A stretch of 5,309 nucleotides of DNA, taken from Phycisphaerae bacterium (GTDB taxonomy: Bacteria; Planctomycetota; Phycisphaerae; Tepidisphaerales; Tepidisphaeraceae). The position numbers and the translations under genes were made by a program. Positions 1-5,198 of this stretch are shown one piece after another. The stretch covers positions 1 to 5,309 of the forward strand of contig JACMJD010000085.1 of the NCBI GenBank assembly GCA_014380825.1. The letters are read 5' to 3'. Below the pieces are notes generated by a model. The model made no database searches, was not told where the DNA came from, and saw nothing but the letters and a program-made list of their open reading frames with translations. Within the stretch, counting starts at the first letter, position 1; each line of letters opens with the position of its first letter.

Positions 1-892
1 CGGCAAACCCGTCGTCTCCGAGATCACGGCGCTTGCCGGCGTCGCAGAGCAGGACATTCTCAAATTCGCGGCGTCCGCTGAACTCTTCAGCGAACACCCG
101 CTCGCAAAAGCGATCGTCAATTCCGCGCGCGGTCGTCAAATCCAGATTCTCGAGCCGTCGAGCTTCAGCAACGAGCCGGGACTTGGGGTGCGCGCGACTG
201 TAGACGGTCATTCCATTTTGGTTGGCAGCGAACCACTGCTCCGTAGCACGGGTTTCCAACCCGTGCATGGGTTGAAAACCCATGCTACTGGTAGCGCTGT
301 CTACGTCGCGCGCGATGACGCGCTCATCGGGCTGATCATCTTGACCGACGAGCTCAAACCCGACTCCGCCGACGCGATCAAAGAGATGCATCGGATGAAA
401 CTGCGCACGGTGCTTCTCACCGGCGACAATCGCGCGACCGCCGAGGCGATTGCGAAGGTGCTTCATATCGATGACGTGCGCGCGGAAGTGAAGCCGGGCG
501 AGAAGGCGCGCGTCGTGAAGGAACTTCAATCGAGCGGCGCACGCGTCGCGATGGTGGGCGATGGCATCAACGACGCGCCGGCGCTCGCGCAGGCAGACCT
601 GGGCATCGCAATCGGCTCCGGCTCCGATATCGCCAAGGAAACCGGCGGGATCGTGCTCGTGGGCGGCAGCGTGCGCGGCGTGGCGACGTCGATCAAGCTC
701 GGACGCGCCACGATGCGCAAGGTGCGGCAGAATCTGTTTCTCGCGTTCATCTACAACGTGCTGGCGATCCCGCTGGCGGCATTCGGGTTGCTCAATCCGC
801 TGCTCGCCGCCGCCGCGATGGCGTTGTCGGATGTCACTGTGATCGGCAACGCACTGTTGCTCCGCCGCAGCGACATCGATCGCGGAAATTGA
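1..892 (+). CDS. Heavy-metal (P1B, Cu-like) P-type ATPase, C-terminal part
   Basis: The 5' part lies outside the window; the frame is open from base 2, giving 296 residues before the TGA at 890-892. The first residues (GKPVV) are what normally follows the phosphorylated DKTGTLT motif, so that Asp lies just off the edge. In order I see: the SEHP motif typical of P1B pumps (residues 30-33); GLG of the nucleotide-binding domain (60-62); TGDN (140-143); GDGINDAPALA (from 186), the hinge and Mg-binding motif; then two hydrophobic helices (about 244-264 and 266-287). The first has N244 and Y251-N252, as in copper pumps. The second has M273-ALS-D277 where copper pumps usually have MxxSS. The role is ATP-driven metal export across the inner membrane; Cu(I) is likely but unproven. 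A GTG at 188 should not be taken as the start, because conserved motifs lie upstream. Residues 82-96 are encoded by a hairpin repeat and replace the variable linker before the strand AVYVA. Confidence 0.93.
   Translation, partial: GKPVVSEITALAGVAEQDILKFAASAELFSEHPLAKAIVNSARGRQIQILEPSSFSNEPGLGVRATVDGHSILVGSEPLLRSTGFQPVHGLKTHATGSAVYVARDDALIGLIILTDELKPDSADAIKEMHRMKLRTVLLTGDNRATAEAIAKVLHIDDVRAEVKPGEKARVVKELQSSGARVAMVGDGINDAPALAQADLGIAIGSGSDIAKETGGIVLVGGSVRGVATSIKLGRATMRKVRQNLFLAFIYNVLAIPLAAFGLLNPLLAAAAMALSDVTVIGNALLLRRSDIDRGN
243..288. repeat. Double-hairpin repeat inside the ATPase gene
   Basis: Two perfect hairpins sit back to back. The first has arms GCACGGGTT (246-254) and AACCCGTGC (258-266) with a 3-nt loop. 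The second has arms GCATGGGTT (265-273) and AACCCATGC (277-285), also with a 3-nt loop. Outer GTAGCA (243-248) and TGCTAC (283-288) close the unit. It is read in the ATPase frame as STGFQPVHGLKTHAT, a peptide I know as a recurring translated repeat in PVC-group genomes. GTAGC occurs again at 291-295, exactly 48 nt (16 codons) after the copy at 243, as though a direct repeat flanks the insert. The structure is seen directly. Its identity as a REP-like dispersed element is from memory, and its mobility is inference. Confidence 0.85.
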
Positions 893-919
893 TTCATGTG
901 AGATTGCTTCAATTTGCAC

Positions 920-948
920 TTGACGCGACACCGGGCCGTGGCTTCAAT
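920..948 (+). promoter_or_regulatory. Candidate sigma70-type promoter for the acidic protein gene
   Basis: TTGACG (920-925) lies 17 nt before TTCAAT (943-948). These match the -35 consensus at 5 of 6 positions and the -10 at 4 of 6, with ideal spacing. Transcription would begin near 955 and leave a leader of about 65 nt before the ATG at 1021. The rest of the gap 893-1020 shows no gene. This is a pattern match only; PVC promoters are not well described. Confidence 0.35.
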
Positions 949-1020
949 ACCGCCACTTTCGCGGCGCGGCGCTGTGCAACTCCGTTTTAGCGCTTGGCCG
1001 GGGCAGCAACAGGACACCTT

Positions 1021-1425
1021 ATGAATATCGATCTTGAATTGACCGGCAGCGCGCTGTTGCTGTTGGAACCCGAAACCGAACTCGATCCGGCTATCGACCC
1101 CGCGCTTTTCCCCCAAGCCGCCAAGAAGAAGCCGCGCGGTGAAGAGGAAGAAGAAAAGGCCGACGAAGACGAAACCGAAGACGACGCCGAAACTCCCGCC
1201 AAGGGAGAAGAGGACGAGGAAGAAGAGGACGAGGAGGAGGCGGCCGGCTTCGAAGGTGAAGAACTGGAAGACGAAGACGCGGATGAAGATCTAGACGAAG
1301 ATGAAGATGAGGACGAAGACGAAGACGATGAGGATGAAGAAGAAGATGAGTTCGATGATCCTGACGACGATGACGACGACTTCGACGACGATGACGACGA
1401 AGAGTTCGATGCGGACGATGAATGA
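1021..1425 (+). CDS. Highly acidic low-complexity protein, unknown function
   Basis: This is a 134-residue protein. ATG 1021 is chosen because AGGA (1011-1014) stands 6 nt upstream; an in-frame TTG at 994 has no such site. By hand count 79 of 134 residues are Asp or Glu and only six are Lys or Arg. There is no Cys, His, Trp, Tyr or Val, and Met occurs only at the start. Three zones are visible: a short ordinary head (1-34, with LLLL at 12-15); a KKKPR patch (35-39); then an acidic tail that changes from Glu-rich (41-73) through mixed Asp/Glu (78-110) to Asp-rich with spaced Phe (F111, F121, F129). No signal peptide or membrane segment is evident, so it is probably cytoplasmic and disordered. 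I do not recognise the family. Acidic tails of this kind occur in RNA polymerase delta subunits, histone-chaperone-like proteins and nucleic-acid mimics, but the head shows none of their domains. The simple GAN-codon composition could allow length change by slippage. Confidence 0.75.
   Translation: MNIDLELTGSALLLLEPETELDPAIDPALFPQAAKKKPRGEEEEEKADEDETEDDAETPAKGEEDEEEEDEEEAAGFEGEELEDEDADEDLDEDEDEDEDEDDEDEEEDEFDDPDDDDDDFDDDDDEEFDADDE
1138..1422 (+). repeat. GAN-codon low-complexity tract
   Basis: The DNA of the acidic tail is mostly runs of GAA, GAG, GAC and GAT codons, giving a trinucleotide-periodic tract of about 285 nt with strong purine excess on the + strand. The antisense strand reads as long Arg/His-rich open frames that are artefacts of this composition. 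Such tracts tend to vary in length between relatives. Confidence 0.8.
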
Positions 1426-1479
1426 TCAGCAGGCAGAGCATGAAAGCATTTCTGCCCACTGCCGTCTGCCCATCGACTG

Positions 1480-1959
1480 CTATTCGTCGTGCCCGCCCTG
1501 CCTTCTCGCTTTGATCTTCCCGCGATGTTTCTTGTGATCGAGCCGGCGCTGCTTCGCGGCGCGTCCCGGCTTGGTCTTGCGACGCACCTTCGGTTCCGCC
1601 ATCGCGGCCACGAGAAGCTCGCGGAGGCGCTCCAGGTTCTCGATGCGATTTCGTTCCTGGGAGCGGTGGATTTCGCTGACGAAATGAAGTTCGCGATCTT
1701 TCGTCAAGCGTCGTCCGGCCGCTTGCTCCAGGCGCGCCAGCGCGCGATGGGTGAGATGCGGCGACAAATCACTCAGCGCGATCCACAGCTCGGCCTTGGT
1801 GTTGACCTTGTTAACGTTTTGCCCACCCGGCCCGCTGCTGCGGGAGAATTGCGTGCGCAGCGCGCTGGCCGGCACGCGGACGCGCGGGGCGAGCTCGATG
1901 CCGCCCCCGCTTTCACCACTGCAGATGGGTGAGAATTTGTCGTTTGCGTCGAACATCAT
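1480..1959 (-). CDS. arfB: ArfB-like peptidyl-tRNA hydrolase (ribosome rescue, class I release factor domain)
   Basis: The 159-residue protein has the release-factor catalytic core RSSGPGGQNVNKVNTK, with GGQ at residues 45-47. That loop enters the ribosomal peptidyl-transferase centre and hydrolyses peptidyl-tRNA. There is no codon-recognition domain. Instead the C-terminus is a basic tail (about 124-153, rich in Arg and Lys), which in ArfB/YaeJ sits in the empty mRNA channel of a stalled ribosome. E. coli ArfB has 140 residues; the extra length here is mainly a ~20-residue N-terminal extension. The gene is the last of a three-gene operon and overlaps the deacetylase gene by ATGA. Two ATGs lie in tandem (1959 and 1956). 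AAGGA at 1962-1966 is only 2 nt from the first but 5 nt from the second, so Met2 may be the true start. Other GGQ proteins of similar size exist (human ICT1-type), but with the same activity. Confidence 0.9.
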   Translation of the reverse strand: MMFDANDKFSPICSGESGGGIELAPRVRVPASALRTQFSRSSGPGGQNVNKVNTKAELWIALSDLSPHLTHRALARLEQAAGRRLTKDRELHFVSEIHRSQERNRIENLERLRELLVAAMAEPKVRRKTKPGRAAKQRRLDHKKHRGKIKARRQGGHDE

Positions 1960-2642
1960 CGTCCTTCAAAGACCATTTGATCCAGGCCGCTGAAGCCGAG
2001 TACTTCGTGCGAATAGAACGGCTCGGCATGCCTGGTGGCGATTCGGTTGCCGAAATACGCGGAAATCGTCTTCACCATTTCCGCCAGCCCGCCGCCTGCG
2101 CCCATGCCTTGCGATTCGTAGCAGGCGCACGCCTTCATCTTGATGTCGATCTGATCGGAAATGTCGATGCAGAAGCTCGGCTGAAAACTCATTCGCAGGT
2201 GCGTGCAGAAATAGTAGATGATGCGCTTGGGGCTCCAGGGCTCGCCGGGAATATTTGATTTGGTGAGCTTCGCATCGAAGCGCGCGTCTTCCGCGATCTT
2301 CGTCACGGCCACGTGATCCGGATGCGCATCGAGCGGGTACGGGACGAACAGCGCATCCGGCCGGTGAACGCGAATGACAGCGGCGAGCTTATGACGCGAT
2401 TCGATGTCGTGGATGACTTCGCGATTTTTTAGTCCGAGTAGCGTGCGTTGCACGCCCAGAATCACGGCTGCTGAAGCAGCCTCGCCGGCGCGCTTTTCGA
2501 CGGTGCCGTGCGGCGTGGGTTCGCCGTTGGTCATGTCGATGATGTGAACTTTGTGGCCCTGCTGTACCAGCCGTGCGATCGTGCCGCCCATGCCCAGTTC
2601 CTGGTCGTCCGGATGCGGGCCGATGACGAGAAATGATGCCAT
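1956..2642 (-). CDS. PIG-L/LmbE-family zinc-dependent N-deacetylase (BshB1-like)
   Basis: The 228-residue protein shows the family signature. GPHPDD near the N-terminus (H10, D12, D13) supplies two zinc ligands and the likely catalytic base Asp12; HPDH (107-110) supplies the third ligand, His110. The segment about 155-215, with PSFCIDISD, a Lys-Met pair, YESQ and AEPF, resembles BshB1, which removes acetyl from GlcNAc-malate in bacillithiol synthesis. Relatives act on GlcNAc-inositol (MshB) or other N-acetyl sugars, so the substrate is not settled. No signal peptide is seen, so it should be cytoplasmic. The start at 2642 has GAGG (2648-2651) 5 nt upstream. The glycosyltransferase stop lies only 2 nt before the ATG, which suggests that the two enzymes act in turn on one substrate. 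The 3' end overlaps arfB. Confidence 0.88.
   Translation of the reverse strand: MASFLVIGPHPDDQELGMGGTIARLVQQGHKVHIIDMTNGEPTPHGTVEKRAGEAASAAVILGVQRTLLGLKNREVIHDIESRHKLAAVIRVHRPDALFVPYPLDAHPDHVAVTKIAEDARFDAKLTKSNIPGEPWSPKRIIYYFCTHLRMSFQPSFCIDISDQIDIKMKACACYESQGMGAGGGLAEMVKTISAYFGNRIATRHAEPFYSHEVLGFSGLDQMVFEGR
1962..1966 (-). promoter_or_regulatory. Ribosome binding site deciding the arfB start
   Basis: On the minus strand this reads AAGGA inside the last codons of the deacetylase gene. Spacing favours initiation at the ATG 1956-1954 (5 nt) over that at 1959-1957 (2 nt). With either start the deacetylase stop TGA (1958-1956) overlaps the initiation codon, so the two genes are probably translationally coupled. 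Confidence 0.6.
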
Positions 2643-2644
2643 GA

Positions 2645-3811
2645 TTACCTCGTGGCATGGGCGCCTCGCCCATGCGCGTAAACCGCTTCCAGCGCGTCCA
2701 CCATCACGTTCGCATCAAATCGCGACAACGCGAACGCGCGGCCGCGCGTTCCCAGCTTCTTCCGCAATTCCATATCGCGTGCCAGCAGTGCAATCTTCGC
2801 CGCCAGTTGATTTTTGTCGAATGGCGGCAGCGCGTAGCCGGTTTCGCCTTCGATGAGCGCTTCGCGGTTGCCGTCAATGTCGTAAGTGATGACCGGCTTT
2901 TCCGCCAGCGAACCTTGCGGCAGCGCGCGGGCCAAACCTTCTCGGCGTGATGGATGAACTAGGATATCCATCGCGTGCGTTAATTGCGGTATTTTCTCCG
3001 GCGGGACCAATCCGGTCAGGATAAATCGATCGGTCAATCCCATCTGCGCGATGCGTCGCTTGAATGATTCGCGGAGCAAGCCGTCACCGATCCAGAGGAA
3101 CTTCAACGTTGGAAATGTCGCGCACAGTTTTGGCGCGATGTCCAGCAGGTCATCGTGACCTTTGAGCTCGAATAGACGCGCGATCGTGCCGACCGCGATG
3201 TCTTCATCCCGCAATCCAAGCTCGCGACGAACGACGTCACGCGGAATCGGTGGATTCAGGAACGGCGCCGTTTGCATACCGCTGTACACGGTGAGGTACT
3301 GACCGGGTCTTCCGACTCCGGCTAACAAAGACTGCTCGCGCATTGCGTCCGCGACACAGACGATTTTGTGAGTGATCGGTGCGGTAACCTTCTCGAGCGT
3401 CTTGTAGATGAAGTTCGCGGCGCGCGAGGTGGATGCGGTGAACGCCAGTCCGTGAATCGTGTGTACGATGAACCGGCACTTCGCGCGATGCGCCGCCCAG
3501 CGTCCGATGATGCCGGCTTTGCTGGAATGCGTGTGGACGACATCGGGGTTCAGCTCGGTCAGCACAGTCTTCAAGCGTCGATATGTCCGGAAATCTTTGG
3601 AGACCGAGATCGCGCGGCGCATCTCGTCGACCACAATAACGCGGTAGCCATAGCTTTTCGCGCGATCGATCAATGACCCTTCCGGACTGATCGCCGGGCC
3701 CGTGATCAGCGTGACATCATGCGCGCGATCATGCTGGCCCTCGCAGGAGAGCAGGGTGTTCTCCTGCGCGCCGCCGAGGATCAGGCGAGTGATGATGTGG
3801 ACGATTTTCAT
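2645..3811 (-). CDS. GT4-type (GT-B fold) glycosyltransferase
   Basis: The 388-residue protein begins MKIVHIITRLILGGAQENT, the usual first strand and Gly-rich loop of GT4 enzymes. HTHSSKAGIIGR follows (93-104), then the donor-binding half with R212 and K217 in IARLFELKG, and HPSRREGLARALPQ (around 286-299). In the EX7E motif the first Glu is E291 but the second position is Gln299; from memory EGLARxLPQ occurs in relatives of this subgroup, so activity is not excluded. The enzyme would transfer a sugar from a nucleotide-sugar donor at the cytoplasmic face; donor and acceptor are unknown. ATG 3811 is the only good start, since an in-frame stop lies at 3836-3838, but no Shine-Dalgarno sequence precedes it. 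It is the first gene of the operon with the deacetylase and arfB. Its last ~10 residues (AHGRGAHATR) come from a hairpin repeat and lie beyond the normal enzyme end. It does not look like BshA. Confidence 0.9.
   Translation of the reverse strand: MKIVHIITRLILGGAQENTLLSCEGQHDRAHDVTLITGPAISPEGSLIDRAKSYGYRVIVVDEMRRAISVSKDFRTYRRLKTVLTELNPDVVHTHSSKAGIIGRWAAHRAKCRFIVHTIHGLAFTASTSRAANFIYKTLEKVTAPITHKIVCVADAMREQSLLAGVGRPGQYLTVYSGMQTAPFLNPPIPRDVVRRELGLRDEDIAVGTIARLFELKGHDDLLDIAPKLCATFPTLKFLWIGDGLLRESFKRRIAQMGLTDRFILTGLVPPEKIPQLTHAMDILVHPSRREGLARALPQGSLAEKPVITYDIDGNREALIEGETGYALPPFDKNQLAAKIALLARDMELRKKLGTRGRAFALSRFDANVMVDALEAVYAHGRGAHATR
2655..2675. repeat. 9-bp-arm hairpin repeat forming the end of the glycosyltransferase gene
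   Basis: GCATGGGCG (2655-2663), a 3-nt loop, and CGCCCATGC (2667-2675) form a perfect hairpin. Arm length and loop size match the two hairpins at 246-285, and the outer bases (GCATGGG and CCCATGC) are identical to the second of those. On the minus strand it is translated as part of YAHGRGAHATR, the last residues of the glycosyltransferase. In the mRNA its 3' foot is 3 nt from the GAGG site of the deacetylase gene, so folding could affect that ribosome binding site. I take it as a relative of the repeat in the ATPase gene; that link is inference from shape and shared bases. Confidence 0.75.
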
Positions 3812-3837
3812 GTGCGCGTCGCGTGGACTGTGAAGTT

Positions 3838-3882
3838 AAGAGCAACGCACCAGAATGCAAATCAGCGGGCGCGGTTGCTCTT
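3838..3882. promoter_or_regulatory. Inverted repeat upstream of the glycosyltransferase gene
   Basis: AAGAGCAAC (3838-3846) and GTTGCTCTT (3874-3882) are perfect 9-bp arms separated by 27 nt. They lie 27-71 nt before the start codon, between the terminator of the upstream gene and the operon, where a promoter is expected. It may be an operator or a leader-RNA stem. There is no T-run after either arm, so it is not a terminator. I could not find a convincing -35/-10 pair here. Confidence 0.4.
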
Positions 3883-3908
3883 TCCGAGTGACGCGAATCA
3901 GGCATCAG

Positions 3909-3947
3909 AACAAAAACACCGGGGCGATGCAGGTTGCATCGCCCCGG
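3909..3947 (-). terminator. Rho-independent terminator of the TadG-like gene
   Basis: A perfect 13-bp GC-rich stem (3919-3931 with 3935-3947) has a 3-nt loop. On the minus strand it is followed at once by TGTTTTTGTT (3918-3909). It lies about 86 nt past the stop of the TadG-like gene and before the glycosyltransferase operon, so it separates the two transcription units. On the + strand no T-run follows. Confidence 0.8.
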
Positions 3948-3974
3948 CGGGCTACGAAAAGGGGGGTTTGTGAT

Positions 3975-4010
3975 CGGTTGTCGGTGCCCTTCTATTTCTC
4001 CCGACAACCG
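3975..4010. repeat. 10-bp inverted repeat downstream of the TadG-like gene
   Basis: CGGTTGTCGG (3975-3984) and CCGACAACCG (4001-4010) form a perfect 10-bp stem with a 16-nt loop. It lies between the stop codon and the intrinsic terminator. It may protect the 3' end of the mRNA or be a remnant of a repeat; no T-run follows it. Confidence 0.5.
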
Positions 4011-4034
4011 CTTGATCTCATTTCCCGCTTGATC
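4008..4034. repeat. Short direct repeat at the TadG-like stop codon
   Basis: CCGCTTGATC occurs at 4008-4017 and again at 4025-4034, a 17-bp period. The second copy runs into the stop codon (4033-4035), and the first overlaps the inverted repeat at 3975-4010. No function is assigned. Confidence 0.5.
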
Positions 4035-5184
4035 ACTTAACCGTGATGATGTGTTGCGGCTTCTTCACCTGGATGTTTCGCTGGCCGGAGTTGTTGTTCC
4101 ATTCGTAGAAGTCCCAAGTCGCCAGGTACAGCCGGGTGGCGCCTTTCGGGACAATGAACTCCTGTCGCACGCCGCCGCTGTTCTTGCCGTCGCCGATGAA
4201 GAAGATCTGCTTCAGCTTCGGGTTCAGCTCGGTGAAGTTACGGCTCGCTTCGGTCGTGAAGTTCAAGCTCGTCGGCGCGCCGCTCGTGTTCGGCTGCGTG
4301 TCGTCGAGGAACAATCCCACCAGAGCGTTGATCGGCGCGGTCACATCCGAGATCCCATTTTCCGAGCCGTTGGTGTTGTGACCGATGTCGGCCAGTTCAC
4401 CATCGGGCTGGAAGTCGTCCAGGCCGGGGTCGTGGCGGACGACACCGCTGATCGAGTCGAAGGTCAGGGTGTCGCCTTCGACCAGCGGCATGGTCACCGA
4501 GAGCGGAGATTGGCGCGGATTGTTCGCAGTGCCGGCGAAGTCCGGGCTGTTGTGCGGGTTGTTGTTGCTGGCGATCGCGCCCTTGGGCATTCCAGCCAGG
4601 AACGGGTTGGCCGTGCCGGGGACGTTCTGATCGACATTGAGCTTCGGGATCAGCATGGCGTAGCTGTTGACGGTCGCATCGCAACTCTTCTGTCCGATGA
4701 TTTTGCCGAAGAGCAACGGCACGGCCGTGCCGCGGTTGGCGGTTCGTCGCAGCGTGACGTGCACGCAGTTCGCGTTCGTGATCGCCATGCCGGTGAGCTT
4801 CGTGAACGTCTTTTTCTTCGTATCCCACTTACCGAACTCAATGTCGGCGGCGGGATCGAGCGTGATCGGCGTGCCGTCGGCTGTATTCGTTTTCGAATAG
4901 TAGACGGCGAATGCGATTGCACTGTTGACGTCGGGCAGCTCCGCGGCCGCGGCGCGGGCAGCGCCGTCCGCGGCGTGTTGCAGCTCCGCCTTGGTGACCT
5001 GCACGCGGCCAAGGTCGACGCCCAGCGAGCAGATCGCCGTTAGCGCGACCATTGCGAAGGTCATGTAGTAAATGACCACGCCCCGAGCGCGGCGGTTGTA
5101 CATGGAAGCAGCTTGAGACACGTTGTTCGACGCGGTGTTCGACGCATTGCACATCGAGCCGGGCGTCAAAAGATTCTTGGACAT
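4033..5184 (-). CDS. TadG-like pilus-assembly protein with a LecA-like C-terminal domain
   Basis: The 383-residue protein has a 30-residue polar head rich in Asn and Ser, then RRARG and a membrane helix (about 36-56). Next come GVDLGR (55-60) and LQHAADGAARAAAAELP (68-84), the hallmark of Tad/Flp TadG N-terminal regions. The middle part ends with a strand pattern (VPLLFGKIIG, 155-164) also common in TadG proteins. After an Asn/Pro-rich spacer (about 183-226) comes a beta-rich domain (226-374). It contains EGDTLTF, a DFQPDGE loop, APINALVG, FFIGDG, and RLYLATWD followed by NNNSG (363-367). This order resembles PA-IL/LecA-type calcium-dependent galactose-binding domains, whose C-terminal loop supplies the ligands. 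The protein is probably anchored in the inner membrane with its C-terminus outside, perhaps as an adhesin-like pilus factor. No other tad gene is visible. ATG 5184 is firm because AGGAGG stands 8 nt upstream. Cys140 and Cys168 could pair. The TadG part is well supported; the lectin part is moderately so. Confidence 0.87.
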   Translation of the reverse strand: MSKNLLTPGSMCNASNTASNNVSQAASMYNRRARGVVIYYMTFAMVALTAICSLGVDLGRVQVTKAELQHAADGAARAAAAELPDVNSAIAFAVYYSKTNTADGTPITLDPAADIEFGKWDTKKKTFTKLTGMAITNANCVHVTLRRTANRGTAVPLLFGKIIGQKSCDATVNSYAMLIPKLNVDQNVPGTANPFLAGMPKGAIASNNNPHNSPDFAGTANNPRQSPLSVTMPLVEGDTLTFDSISGVVRHDPGLDDFQPDGELADIGHNTNGSENGISDVTAPINALVGLFLDDTQPNTSGAPTSLNFTTEASRNFTELNPKLKQIFFIGDGKNSGGVRQEFIVPKGATRLYLATWDFYEWNNNSGQRNIQVKKPQHIITVK

Positions 5185-5192
5185 TTCGTAGC

Positions 5193-5198
5193 CCTCCT
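5193..5198 (-). promoter_or_regulatory. Strong Shine-Dalgarno site of the TadG-like gene
   Basis: On the minus strand this is AGGAGG, a full match to the anti-Shine-Dalgarno sequence, 8 nt before ATG 5184. It settles the start against later in-frame Met codons (residues 11 and 28) and contrasts with the glycosyltransferase, which has none. It suggests high expression of the TadG-like protein. Confidence 0.8.

Noticed and set aside
886..915. AAATTGA/TCAATTT inverted repeat over the ATPase stop codon, considered as a terminator
   Set aside because: The 7-bp stem is AT-rich with a 16-nt spacer and no T-run, so it is too weak to call.
1432..1456. Inverted repeat GGCAGA/TCTGCC between the convergent acidic-protein and arfB genes, considered as a bidirectional terminator
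   Set aside because: It has only a 6-bp stem, a 13-nt loop and no T-run on either strand.
1091..1459. An Arg/His-rich minus-strand frame across the acidic protein gene
   Set aside because: It is the complement of GAN codons and has no independent support.
1489..1932. A + strand open frame opposite arfB
   Set aside because: The minus strand carries the GGQ motif and basic tail of ArfB; the + frame has no family features.
4941..4952. Palindrome CCGCGGCCGCGG
   Set aside because: It lies in the Ala-rich AARAAAAE coding stretch of the TadG-like gene and is explained by GCN codon runs.
4051..5043. A 330-codon open frame on the + strand opposite the TadG-like gene
   Set aside because: It is a GC-driven shadow: Arg/Val-rich with no recognisable motif, no ribosome site, and antisense to a gene with clear TadG motifs and a perfect AGGAGG site.
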